Shown here: positions 12,601-25,300 of the stretch, piece after piece
Position numbering within the stretch: position 1 is the first letter of the stretch
Layout: the number at the start of each line of letters is the position of its first letter
DNA from: Temnopleurus reevesii
Lineage: Eukaryota; Echinodermata; Echinoidea; Temnopleuroida; Temnopleuridae
Direction of reading: 5' to 3'
DNA length: 64,000 nt
Assembly (NCBI GenBank): GCA_036244855.1
Contig: BQKZ01002525.1
Coordinates: 21,370 to 85,369 of the forward strand
Made by a program: the position numbers and the translations under genes
The notes under the pieces: generated by a model
The model's input: only the letters and a program-made list of their open reading frames with translations
Told to the model about the DNA's origin: nothing
The model's database searches: none

Positions 12601-15600
12601 AAAATAGAACTAACGCAAAAATTTCAGCTTGTACAGTAGCTAACTTATACAGGAACAGAGCTTAGAGGAGACCAAAATAATAATCAAGGAAACCTGTCTA
12701 TAATGGCCACCTAATATTGACTGAAAACCATTCATATCTATTTATTTTTTTGTATATTGGAGACCACATCCATTAATTTTTTATTAAGAGGTTTTGGTCT
12801 TGAGTCGCATCATACCAAAATTTGTTCAAAGATGGCAACCGTTGTATTCATGCACAATGTGCTGCACTCAACTCAGGCAATGCAAATGGGTACCTAGCAT
12901 AAAATTTTTCATTGGTAAGTGGCTCTTCTTTCACATGAAGTTTTTGCTTCAGTCTCAAGTACGTTTAATTTTCTAATTGAATTAATTTTCCAGTTTGGAT
13001 TGTTAACTGTTACATCTGAAAACTCTAAAAAGTGTCTAATTGAACAGGGAAATTTTGAAAAATGGGCAGAAATGTAAATAACTGTGGTTACCTGAAAGCT
13101 TTAAATGGCAGTAAAGAGCTTCGGTACGCAAGAAAGCCAGTGGTGTCAAAATGGATGGGTGATAGTCTCTCTTCTTTACTTTGAGCTTCTTCGACCTCTT
13201 CTTGGTCTTTCTTTGTGTCTTTACACCAGTCTACAAGGTAGTGTCCTGTTGGCTGCACTGAGGATGTGCTTTGATTGAAATTCCAGGATGAGAAGTCCGG
13301 CCCATTCTTTTCTACAGCCTTCTGGGATTTCTTTATCCGAGTCAGGTAACCGGATTTGAGTGCATTCTTGCCGAACAACGGAAGATTCTTTGGGGTTTTC
13401 ACCGAGTCTGGGGCTGGGCTGCTTGTTCCTTCCGATGACTCAATCCACTGCAGAAGGTCACTTTCTAGAGATGTGTCAGCCAGTGAACTTTGACTTGACT
13501 TTTGGGCTGACCTTTGACCTTCAATCTTGAACTTTGCCTTCATTTTGCCAAGGGCAGCCACGCTTGGTGTCGTAGGTGTGGTCGGTTTCACACGGCTCTT
13601 GATGTTCGGCGTGAGCGTCGGATTCGCGTCAAGCCACGACTTCCTCCTCTCATGACCTTTGACACTTGAACCTTCAATTTTGACCCCTTGAACTTCCACA
13701 GGGGCTGTAGCATCAGCATTTAATTTGATCACATCCTTGGTGTAGATTTTCGCAGACGGTTTTGACGCGGACAGCTGCCGGACAAGCTTCGTCTTGCTTT
13801 CCGGGATGACCGATTTTGCGGCGACACCAACGAGCGCTTTCTTCGCCTCGGCTTCTCTGAATTCGCGAATCTTGTCTGCCAAATGGCGCTCCATGTCTTG
13901 TAGTTTCTGGAGGTCGGCAGTCTTGCCAGATGCCAGGGCGGCAATCTTTGTTTTCTTCACATCCTGGATGATGCAAAACAAGACAACAAAGATAGTATAC
14001 AAGTGTAACAAAACCCTAGTTTCTTGCCTTGGGGAGGCTTACTTGGCCTGTAATTAGCATGTTTTGAGTTTCATTTCATGATTTATCAATTTTCCTCCGA
14101 TTATTACAGATTTAATAAATTAAATAGCATAATATTTACACATAACTAACATAATATAAGTAATATAATGCGCATATTTTTTAATTCTATTTATGCTGAT
14201 TATTTCATGCCTTTATCAATGCTGCACTTATTTTGAAAGAATCATGATGAACCTTGACTCTTAATTTGACAATCATCTTTTTATTTTTTATGGTATAAAG
14301 TGAATGGGTAGTTGTCCAATGGCACACCACAGAATCTGTCAAAGTTGCCAACACAAAAATCCAAACCATCGGACATTACTACACCTTTAAATAGTAAAAT
14401 TGAAATTTGATTGATATGATCAGCAAAGATAAATTCTAGATATAACTCAAATTTGTGTCAACAAGATATGGGCACTTACGATTTTACTCGATTCTTTTGC
14501 TTCGTTTTTCCTTTTCGCTCCCATTGTGGCTGTCGTCGCCTTGATGGGCAAGAATTCTGATTGGCTAATTTCAGAGATAGCCATGCCCCTAAGTTTGGCA
14601 AGATGGGTTCGGGCCTGGTTGTCCAGTTCAAGGTGTTTAGTCATCCTCTGTTCCAATGCATTTTTCTGTGACAGAAAATTGAAGTAAATTGAAGTTAACA
14701 TGCAACAGAATTCAGTAGGAAGTAAATACACAATACATACCTGCCAACTAAAGTCTATTTTCTTTTTTTTTTAAAGTCCTCTTGCGGTTAACAACGGAAT
14801 ATCAACATTAATGGACGTCAGTGAATATGACACAACAATAAATGTATTGCACCTATCTCCGCAAAAAGCTCCTTTTTTTTCAATGGTATAAAACTGTACA
14901 TAGAAATCTAAAGCCCTGGTCACATAGGACCTCGGAAGCAACACAATTCACCCCGACTCTTTGTTAATTTACAGTTAACTGCCTCAGAACAACGAGTCGG
15001 GGTGAATCGTGTTGCTTCCGGGGTCCTATGTGACCGGGGCATAAGTGGTATGAATCTTAAACTCGCCTTTGATGCAGAGATACCAACTATTCCAGAATAT
15101 ACAGGAGGCTCAGATTACAACTCTTTTTCCTCAAAATTCCTAATGGTTGGGAGATCTGCATATGCCTCCTTACCTGTTTAAAATGCTTGACCATTTGAGT
15201 CTCGTTCGCACTAAGCTGATTTTCCATCGCAGCCATCTGCTCCTTGAGGCGTTCTAACTTCAATTTAGCCACGCTGATTTCCTTTCGTCTCCTGACTATC
15301 TGCTGGTCTTGGTTCATGATTAGGCCTTTGTCTTTCTTTAGAAGTAGACTGTGAATAAAAGTGCTTCAGATTTTAGTTTATATTTTTCAATTGATCAAAT
15401 ATTGTAATCACAATCAAACATATTTGAATATTCAGTTTGCAATATTTCTATTTATTCTACTTAAAACTTCTAGATTAAATCCGCATTTCTATAATTTCTG
15501 CATTAGAAATGCTATAGATTCCTTGGAAAATAATGAATAATTGCAAGAAAGTTTTTTCTAATATTCAAGGCTTCAGAAAACAAGAAAGAATTGTACGAAA

Positions 15601-18600
15601 GCACAATTGAACTGAAGAAGCAAAATTTGCGGTTTACATTATCATAATAGATTTCTATTACCGTACCTAAGAAAACAATTGCAAAAGGCATTGGTTATAT
15701 AATATAATGAAAACTTTTGGTCTATTACTTGTGGAAAAAGGAGATAACTTTTCAACAATCTGTGCACAAAATCTCACCTATAATCTTTTCTCTTCATCTC
15801 CCAGTCTGAAATTTGTTTCTTTCTTCTTTCCATTTCTTCTTTCTTTTTCCTCTGGATCTCCGCTATCTTCTTTCGAATAAGCTCTTCTATCCTTTGCTTC
15901 TCCATCTCTGCCTTCTTCAATTCTTCTTCTTTCTGTCTTTCCATTTCTTCTTCTTTACTTCTTTCCTCTTCCTTCCTTGCTATCTCTTCTTCCTGCTTTT
16001 TGTTCGCATCAGCTTTCTTCAGCTCTTCTTGAATTCGTCTCCTTAGCTCAACTCTTTTATCGATCATTTCCTCTTTCTTTTGTTCCTTTCCAATTGTCTG
16101 AGAATCCTCTCCCAACTTACCCTTCCCACCACCTGCGTCACTTTGTATCTTCAGCGCGGGATGCGTTTCTTTGGTAACATGACTGGAAGTTCCTTTTCTA
16201 ATGGCACTGATTTCGCGTGATAGTACTTCATCAAGACTACTCAACGTTCCAGTAGGATTTGTGTCGCTTGTAACGCGAGCGGCGGGATTGAAAGAACCAT
16301 GTGAAGTTCCTTTCTCACTGGATGTATTGCCATGTCCCGGCTCCATGGAGGAAATGTGGTCGACTCCGGTGGAGGTCGTTCCTTTGAGGACCTGTCTTTC
16401 ATTGTGTCCGGAGATCCTGACCTGCATTTCTCTCCTTGGAAAGTCCACCTCCACACCTGACTTTGATAAACTACCACCGCCACGCCCTGACGCATCAGCG
16501 ACACTTCCGCTCACGTCATCTCCATGTCCTTTTTGTCTTTTAACGTCAGAATCCGTATGTGATGCTTTCTCATGCTTATCTGATCTCACAGCAGTTCGAT
16601 GCGACTTTGAGCTTTTATTCTGCTCCCGTCGAGCAATCTCCTCACGTAGGCGGTGGTATTCTTGGCGTTGTGGTGTAGGGGCGGCCTTCATGGCATCGGG
16701 GGTCTTTGGCAAATGGATGGCTCTGGATGTAGAATGGGATGGCTTCTTGCTCTTTGCAATCTGCGCGGTAGTTTTGTCACTCTGAAAACAAAAGAATGAG
16801 ATGAGAGATAATGATAATAATAATAATAATAATAATAATAGTAATAATAATAATAATAATAATGTACAACATTTATATATCGCTTAATAATAATATGGAG
16901 TGTTTCTAAGCGCTACCCGGCTATAGCATGGCTACCGTTCGGCGCTCACTGCATCCAAGGAATTTCTTCCTACCATTACCCATTCACCTCACCTGGGTTG
17001 AGTGCAGCACAATATGGCTAAATTTCTTGCTTAACGCCATGGGTGGGATTTGAATCTACGACCCTTGGGTTGAAAGGCAAGAGTCAGAACCACTAAACCA
17101 CGACATTTACCAGGTTAAATATTATTATTTGCCACACCAGTTATCTGAGAGGGGCAACTTAAAACCATATCAACCAATTTTGATCGCAAACATTATTACT
17201 GACCAGTCAATTGTTTCCTTGCATTGCCCTCTCAGAAAAGTCTATGGCAAAATGCATGTACAAATGCTGACTTTGTACTTATGAATATTGAATATATCAT
17301 TTCAGCATTATATCTTTTGATGAAAAATCGGACATTCAGATACAAAAATAAATCTCTACAAGTGAATTCAATTCTCATGCTATTCCTCATTGGAAAGAAC
17401 AATATCTGTTGTATTATGGTGACCTTTATGGATCTTCAATGAAAATGCCAGTTTGACCATCTTTCATCTCTCTTGCCATTCACAGTACAATAATAATAAT
17501 AATAATAATAGGTCCATTTATATAGCGCAATCACTATATGCATATACTCTACTGCGCTTGATACTAGGTACCATATTATTACCCTGGCTATAACAGCCGA
17601 GCAAGCCAGTTAGGCGCTCAAGCATTCCAAGGAATAAATTCCTGCCAGGTACCCATTTTTCATCTGGGTAGAGTGCAGCACAGTGCGGATGAATTTCTTG
17701 CTGAAGGAAATTAACGCCATGGGTATGACTCGAACCGCGGACAATGACGAAACTCATGCAAACTCATCACAGTGAAAACACATTCGTAAACAAATCATTG
17801 CTCAGTCAAATGGCTATTTACCTGAGTATTGGATGACATTCTGAATTCTTTCAGGAAGGAATCAAGTTGGCCCATGAACGGGATGGAGGTTGACGGCGAC
17901 TCGTCTTCGCTTTCCTCACTGTCGTCGTCGAGGTTGATCACCAATNCATTGCCTCAAAGGTGACATTGGATCGCCTATTTGGTAGAGTTTACGAAGTTGG
18001 GCTTCCAAAAAGTGAAGACGGCATGAAAATGAGAGCTGGCTTACACCCATTTCAACATGCTGAAAAAGGAAATTGAAAATAAAATGAGAAACTTTAAAGA
18101 GAACCTAGCGAAAGGAGGACTCTTATTCATTCAATTGCATTAGGAGGTGTCTTGGGGTTGTCTATATGGTATACATGTAGTTTACAAAGTTGGCCTTCCA
18201 GGAAATGCAGATGGCATGAGAATGGGAGCTGGCTCACACCCATTTCAACATGCTGAAAATTTAAAATGAAATAAAATTACAAGACATAATTTTACAGACC
18301 ATAGCAAAAGGAGGATTATTTTTAACTCAATTATTCTGGGAGGTGTCTTGAGGTTACCTATCTGGTATAGTTCACAAAGCTGAAACTGTATGAAGTGGAA
18401 ACGGCATGAAAATAGGAGCTGGCTTACACCCATTTCAACATGCTGCACAAAGGAAATGAGATAAATTACAAGAAAGATTTTTAAAAGATCGTTTCAAAAT
18501 GGGGATTTCAAGTAAGTCAATTGTGTATGGTCTTGATGGTGTCTTGGGGTTGTCTTATTTGGTAGGGATGAGAGAGCTTTTAAAGATTATCATTAAACAT

Positions 18601-19297
18601 CGGATTAAAAGAGTTTCATTGTGATGAAGAATACAAGAGAGTTCATCAGTTGTCTGACAATGTGCGAACATAGAACGTAGATAGTATGTTGATTTGGTTG
18701 CTACATGTTGCGAGCCTTCATCAGACAACGAGTAGAAAGCCTGCACACACTGACCAGCTCACGGCTCTCACCAATCCAAGTCTGTCAAGTGCAGGGATTT
18801 AAAGTGCCTCTGTGTAAGAGCTTCTTACATATTGTCTAAACCCCAATGCAAAGCTATAGAGAAACAGCATATTGCCATAGATAATGTTTATCCCAAGTCT
18901 TTAGTCAATTCCACCTCCAGGAAGAAAGACACCTTCTAGGAAACCCAATCAAATTTCCTCAGATTGAGAAAACAAAATTGGTGGGAAAATTTGATAATTT
19001 CGTCATTTTAATTGACTAAGATGAGTTTCATGAAACAGGACATACCATAAGAACATCAGCAGGTTTCATACCAGTCCTGTGCAAGGCTTCTATACACCTA
19101 CAGTACAGCTCCTCTCCTTCCTTCGACGGCCTGCATTGACTCATGTTGAGCTTGCATAGCTGGTCTACCCACTCACCACTTTATGAATAGAGGAAGGAAA
19201 TAAATAATTGAATTAATTCATTACCATCATAATCAGTGTCATCTTCCTCATCATCATCATCTTCATCATCATTATCATCACTATTATCATTATCATT

Positions 19298-19349
<52 letters not shown>

Positions 19350-22300
19350 ATAAATATCACCACTACCATCTCCATTCAGCCTCATTAACACCACCACCAC
19401 CACTACCACCATAACTACCACCACAATAACCACCACCTCCAACACCACGACTACCATTACCACCACCACCACTACCATTACCACCACCACCACCACCACC
19501 ACCATCACCATCATCACCACCATCATCATTGCCAATTACTAAATCCTCACCTTCCTAACTGCTCTTCAATCTCAAGGTTATAAAGCTCCAGCACATTGGG
19601 ATCCATCTGGTCTGAGGGAGGCCTCCCCTCTGTACAAGCTTTGGTCGCCCCTTCCCAAAGGTCGTCTACGTCTTGCTTGTCAAGGCCACTGGCACTATGC
19701 TTCCAGGGGATCGAGAACAAATCCTGAAACAGGAGAGTGTACACAAATAATTGTCACTAACTTATCAAAAAACATTATAAATAGTGTTGTTATTCTCATC
19801 GTCATCATCATCTCCAGTTTCATCATCTTGATCATTAGATTTGATCACCTTCAACCTACATGTAATTATCATAATCTCCATCATCATCTTCAGTAACAGC
19901 TGCAGCAAGAGACTTATCACCTAGGCTAAGATCAACTTTACCCTATTCTTTACTCAACACAGTACAAAGATTCAATTGAAATAATGGAAAACCATCGCAC
20001 AGATTACATAAGAGCATGAATTGATAAATGTTCTCATGAAATGACTTATTCTTTACCCAAGTAATCTACACCATGTCAAAGACTTTCATGAACATTTTCA
20101 TAATTTCTTTCAACCAAAGTTCAAACCTTAACTTACCTTTTTGACAATCCTGCTTGGAAGACTAGCTGCTGGATCAAAAAGACTGGACGGAAGACTACTG
20201 GTTGCATGAATATGCATAAGGCAGAGCCAACCCAGAAAGAGGTCAGAGGTCATCATGATGGAACACAGTGAATCTCTGTCTTCTGGCTGGTTGGGTATAC
20301 TGATATAACACTGTGTATGTGTGGAATAGGATCAATAGAGGGAGAGAGAGAAATATTGATATCAAAGATAATCTGCAGATTAGAGAATGCAACATATAAT
20401 AATGCATGGACTACCATGCACTATACTGGATATGCAGAACAAATAACTAAATTTTTCCAAATGCAGGTTTGATTTCAGAATTAAATTTTTGTGTATACCT
20501 TTTAATCCTTCTTTGATCAAATCAAATCTCAGAAATAACCTTGCATATGATCGATAAAAAACAAAATATTGTAATTACCAAGAGAGGGCACTACATATGA
20601 TTTAACTATCAATTTCATATTTTTTAAAAAGAGGCGGTTTGTAAAAAAATTATTTTATGGTCTCAACATGCGACATGTGTGTAAGATATATATGTCATGA
20701 TAAACATCCCTTAAAAGTCACATTTCTTAATCTTTACCAAAACTATATTTGGGCTTTAAGTAAGAGCAATCGCTCTCACTCCCCTTAAAGTGTATTCCCT
20801 GATGAACCTTCAATAAACAGAAGCAATTAAATAACTTACCTTTAGATTCTTGATGGCTTCGTCTTTGTGTCCAATATTGAGTTGCAGCTGGGTCTGATAC
20901 AACAGTACCTCCAAGACCTGATGGGATAGCACCTCCCTGGTTACAGGTATGTCCGCACTGTCCAAATTCTTTCCACTAGTTGGATCCTTCTGTTGTGCGC
21001 CACCCTTTGTCCTTGCTCGCTCTATTCCGCTCCCCTCATCCTGACTTGTGCTTGGTTCACTCTCTGACACGGTTTCACTTGTAATTTCTTCATCTGTTGC
21101 CATGGGAATTTGTGTTTCCCTCCCATCGGCATTTGTAGTTCTTTTCCTATCAGCAATTGTAGTTCTTTTCGCATCTTTTGACAGTCCATCACCTTCATTT
21201 CCTTTGGCAAGGTCACCAGAATTTTTGTTAGTCCTAACATTGTCGGCATTATCTGTAGAGTCACTCGCGACGCCGGGACAGATTGTCTGTTGATCTATAT
21301 TGGCTTCCGCTGTGATGATCGAGGTGTGTCTGTGCTTGAGGAATTGGAGGACTTTCTTGCAGATATCTAGCTTGGTTAGTACTGAGTATTCTGCCTCCAA
21401 TAACTGGATGATTTTCAAAGAGAAAAGCATAAGTTAACTGAATCACTGCTTACGTGAGCATATAGGGGAATTTCAATACTGTCATACTTATTTCCATATT
21501 GAATAACAAGGAAGTAATTCAATCACATGTGGCATAATGCACTCCATGCTATTTTAGCTTCATTCTTGTATAAACATAGTAACCTCTCCCCCCACCCCAC
21601 CGACCAATTTCAGACACAAACTGCACTTCACTCTTCCTGTTTTTNTTCAGGAAGGAATCAAGTTGGCCCATGAACGGGATGGAGGTTGACGGCGACTCGT
21701 CTTCGCTTTCCTCACTGTCGTCGTCGAGGTTGATCACCAATGGTTGATGAACTGGTACCTGAATGCACGAAAAAAGGGGGGAAAATTAATACATAAAAGA
21801 GCACTAAAATATTGGTTATCATCTCGGAAAAAAAAAAAATATATTTTTGTGAATTTGAGGAAGAAAACAAGATTAAATCCAATCTAAATATGATTTGAAG
21901 TGTAGTGGTTCTGAGTCTCACCTATTAAGCAGGTCGTGGTTCAAATCTCAGCAAGAAATTTGTCCGCATTGTGCTTCAAACATTCATCCAAAGCGCCTTG
22001 TATTATTCTAATTCGCTTTGTTTTGCTTCAGGTCTCTTTGCTTGGTTTCTTAATCAGTGTTTTGATACTTCCTGATGATGTGTCATATTGTTTTTATCAT
22101 CTATGTAAGTTATTTTTTGCATTTATTTATTCATGTATCTATTTATTTATCTATTTATCTATTTATTCATTTATTTACATATTTATTTGTTTATTCATTA
22201 ACTTATTCATTTATCAATCTATTCATTTATTCATTTGCTTATATTTATACATTTATCATGTTCATGGTAGTCTAAAATATAAATTGATTTGATTTGTAAT

Positions 22301-25300
22301 TCCTGTCGCAAATACCTTTGTATGTTTTGCTCTGCTAGGCATCTGACCAGCTAAAGTGGAGCTCTGGTGGTGAAGCTTGGTGGTTACAGGGGAGGAGGAA
22401 CGGGACCGGGTGGGCGGGGTAGAGGCATGGAGGGGTGGGGTAGCTGTGCGAGGTGGTGGGATGGAGGTGGACGGGGGAGGTGTAGCGGTGCGAGGGGGTG
22501 GGATGGAGGTGGATGGCGGTGGGGTCACAGTGCGAGTTGGTGGGATAGAGGTGGACGGGGGCGGAGTAGTGGTGCGAGGTGGTGGGATAGAGGTGGACGG
22601 GGGCGGAGTAGTGGTTCGAGCTGGTGGGATGGTGGTGGAAGGTGGTGTAGAGGTATGAGGAGGATGGGATGAGGGTGGGGGAGGGGATGGAGCACAAGAG
22701 AGAGGGGGAGTAGCTGGTGACAGTGGCTTGCTGGGTGTACTATCGGCACTGCTCGTTATCTGGAAGAGTGGGAAAAAAAAATGAGTGGAAATTTTAACAC
22801 TTTTTCTTCCTTGAATGAAAAGGCTTTTTATTCTCCTTGGAGTATCTGAATTTTAATGGAATACTGCTCCCTAAAAATGTGTTTGTTTTTCATTAATTTT
22901 ATGAGGTTTCCCAGTTTTTGTTTTATCATAATTTTTCTTTTTTTGTTAACTCTTGCAAACTACTGCAATCTAACACACATAAAAAGAGTTTCACAGAAGT
23001 TTATTATTTATTGTGTGATATGCTCAGAAGCAATTATTGTAACACAAGGAAGCCAGAATTTAGATGGCTTTATTCAGAGTTTGGAAAACATTGCAAGTTT
23101 GTACCTTTTCTAGCTTAGCCTTGGCTGCTCGCTTGGTGAGCATGGCTTTGAGAAGCTGTGCTCTTAGAAGATTTTCATCGTCGTCATCTTCCTCTTTCAT
23201 CAAACCTATNTTCAGGAAGGAATCAAGTTGGCCCATGAACGGGATGGAGGTTGACGGCGACTCGTCTTCGCTTTCCTCACTGTCGTCGTCGAGGTTGATC
23301 ACCAACGGTTGATGAACTGGAACCTAAATGCAGGAGAAAAGAAGATAAATTCATAAACAAAAGAGCACTAAAATGTTGGTTATCATGTCGGACGAAAAAA
23401 AATACATTTTTGTGAATTTGAGGAAGAAAACAAGATTAAATCGAATCTAAAAATGATTTGTGGTGTACTGGTTCTGAGTCTCACGAATCAAGCCGGTCAT
23501 GGTTCAAATCTCAGCAAGAAATTTGTGCTATATTCAACCCAAGTGCCTTGCCTTATTCTAATTGGCTTTGTTTTGCTTCATGTCTCTTTGTTTGGTTTGT
23601 CTCTCTGTGTTTTGATACTTCCTGATGATTTGTCATATTGTTTAAGTAAGTTATTTTTGCTTTTATTTATCCATTTATTTATCTATTTGTCTATTTATTT
23701 ATCTATTTATATAATATTTATTTATTCATTTATTTGCATGTCTCTTTGTCTGGTTTGTCTCTCTGTGTTTTGATAATTCCTAATGATTTGTCATATTGTT
23801 TATATTAGGAATAATCCAAAATTAGATTTTGTATCAATGAATTGATTTTAGTTTATTTGATTTGATTTGTACTTCCTGTTCAATATGTAAATACCTTTGT
23901 ATGCTTTGTTCTGCTAGGCAGCTGACCAGCCGACGAGGTGCTCTGATTGTGAAGCTTGGTGGTAACTGGAGAGGAGGATCGGGACCGGGTGGGTGGGGTG
24001 GAGGCGTGAAGGGGTGGGGTAGCGGTGCGAGGGGGTGGGATGGAGGTGGATGGCGGTGGGGTAGTGGTGCGAGGTGGTGGAATATAGGTGGATGGCGGTG
24101 GGATAGAGGTGGGTGGGGGCGGGGTAGCGGTGCGAGGTGGTGGGATGGTTGTGGAAGGGGGAGGAGTAACCGTTCGTGTAGATGCAGTAGAGGTGGATGG
24201 GGGTGGGGTAGCAGTGTGAGGTGGATGGGTTGAGGGTGGGGGAGGGGAGGGAGCACCAGAGAGAGGGGGAGTAGCTGGTGATAGTGGCTTGCTAGGTGTA
24301 CTATCGGCACTGCTGCTTATCTGGAAGAGTGGAAAAACAAAAAATTAGAGGAAATGAAATATTTCTAAGAAAATTCACTTGCTTTTTCTATCAAATTAAC
24401 ACTAGGTTTCTTATTCCTCGTAGGGGTTTTGTGGGGTTTCCCACTTTTATGCTTACTCAATTTTTTTTATCATCAGTTTTCTTTGCTGATGTATATTCTA
24501 TAATCAGAGTCCTGAATCAAGGATTTTTAACAAACATTTTTTTTTAATTCACGCAAACCACATAAGAATGTATTGCTCGCGGGGCTTGGCAACGATTAAA
24601 ACATAACATTGCGCTGGCAAAAGAGCTACTGTTTAATCTGGTCATTATACAAACTTTACTTGTATTTGTAATTTGAAATTGAAATCAGTAATTCGAAATG
24701 TTTTGAAGATACTTTCTTATGTTGTACAACATAGGAAAGTCAAAGTAAAGATGACTTTATTCAGAATTCTTGCCATCCATCGAACGATACCGTCGATAAC
24801 GATATGTGTTGAGGTTGGAATAATGACTTTTGGTTTGGGAAGCTAATGCATTTGCTACGTCTATCATTTAAAAAGATTGCTGATATTTCTTACTTTAAAT
24901 TCATCGGATGTAATTGGTGCTGCAACAAAGAAACATACTATGGGCTAATGAAAATGAATATCTGGGTTGTGTTTCGTAAAGCTGTGCATAGATCTACACA
25001 CGACAGTACAACAGCCTGGCGATCCTTTCTCGCAGTCAATGAAAACTGCTGGCGCTGAATTGTACCGAAGAAAGGGACACCAGTCGATCATTCAGTCATG
25101 AGTAAATCTACATACGCTTTATGAAACACAACCCAGGAAATAATAATATATAAAAACAAACATGATTTTTTTAAACTTAAAACCTAACAATATCGAACAC
25201 ATATTCAAGAATGTCTGTAACCGGAAGTGGGTATCTGGACTCACATGACTTGTTTGCTGTGAAAACTAAAACGCACAATCTGTGGTTCTTAAGTTGATTC

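Larger units (their letters stand above)
17947..21644. repeat. Misplaced block repeating ZFC3H1 5214-8099, then diverging
   Basis: Offset is +12733. By eye, and from identical translations of the microsatellite and exon regions, 17947-20832 equals 5214-8099, even in microsatellite lengths. From 20833 on (exon 20840-21403 and its upstream intron) it diverges strongly from 8100 onward. It repeats exons 20 (partial, 17947-18059), 19 (19046-19178), 18 (19551-19723), 17 (20137-20310) and 16. It is bounded by single Ns and interrupts exon 7 of the same gene, so it is most probably an assembly artefact. Confidence 0.85.
21646..23209. repeat. Second version (probable haplotype) of 23211-25469
   Basis: Same order of landmarks: exon 7 start, tRNA-like repeat, (ATTT)n, proline-rich exon, intron, exon 5 end. 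It is shorter; the intron between exons 5 and 6 lacks much of 24560-25320. It begins and ends at single Ns and shares the first ~95 bases with 17850-17945 and 23211-23305. Confidence 0.85.

Noticed and set aside
13713..14057. Other frames open across ZFC3H1 exon 11
   Set aside because: Shadows of the real minus-strand frame, which has homology and agreeing splice phases.
15813..16785. Plus-strand open frames (Phe/Leu/Ser-rich) opposite ZFC3H1 exon 8
   Set aside because: Antisense of an E/K coiled coil always gives F/L/S-rich open frames; no independent support.
22335..22749. Gly/Arg/Trp-rich and His/Pro-rich frames over the proline-rich exon
   Set aside because: Other frames of the repeat-containing ZFC3H1 exon; only the frame with TPPPSTSIPPPR units joins its neighbours in phase.
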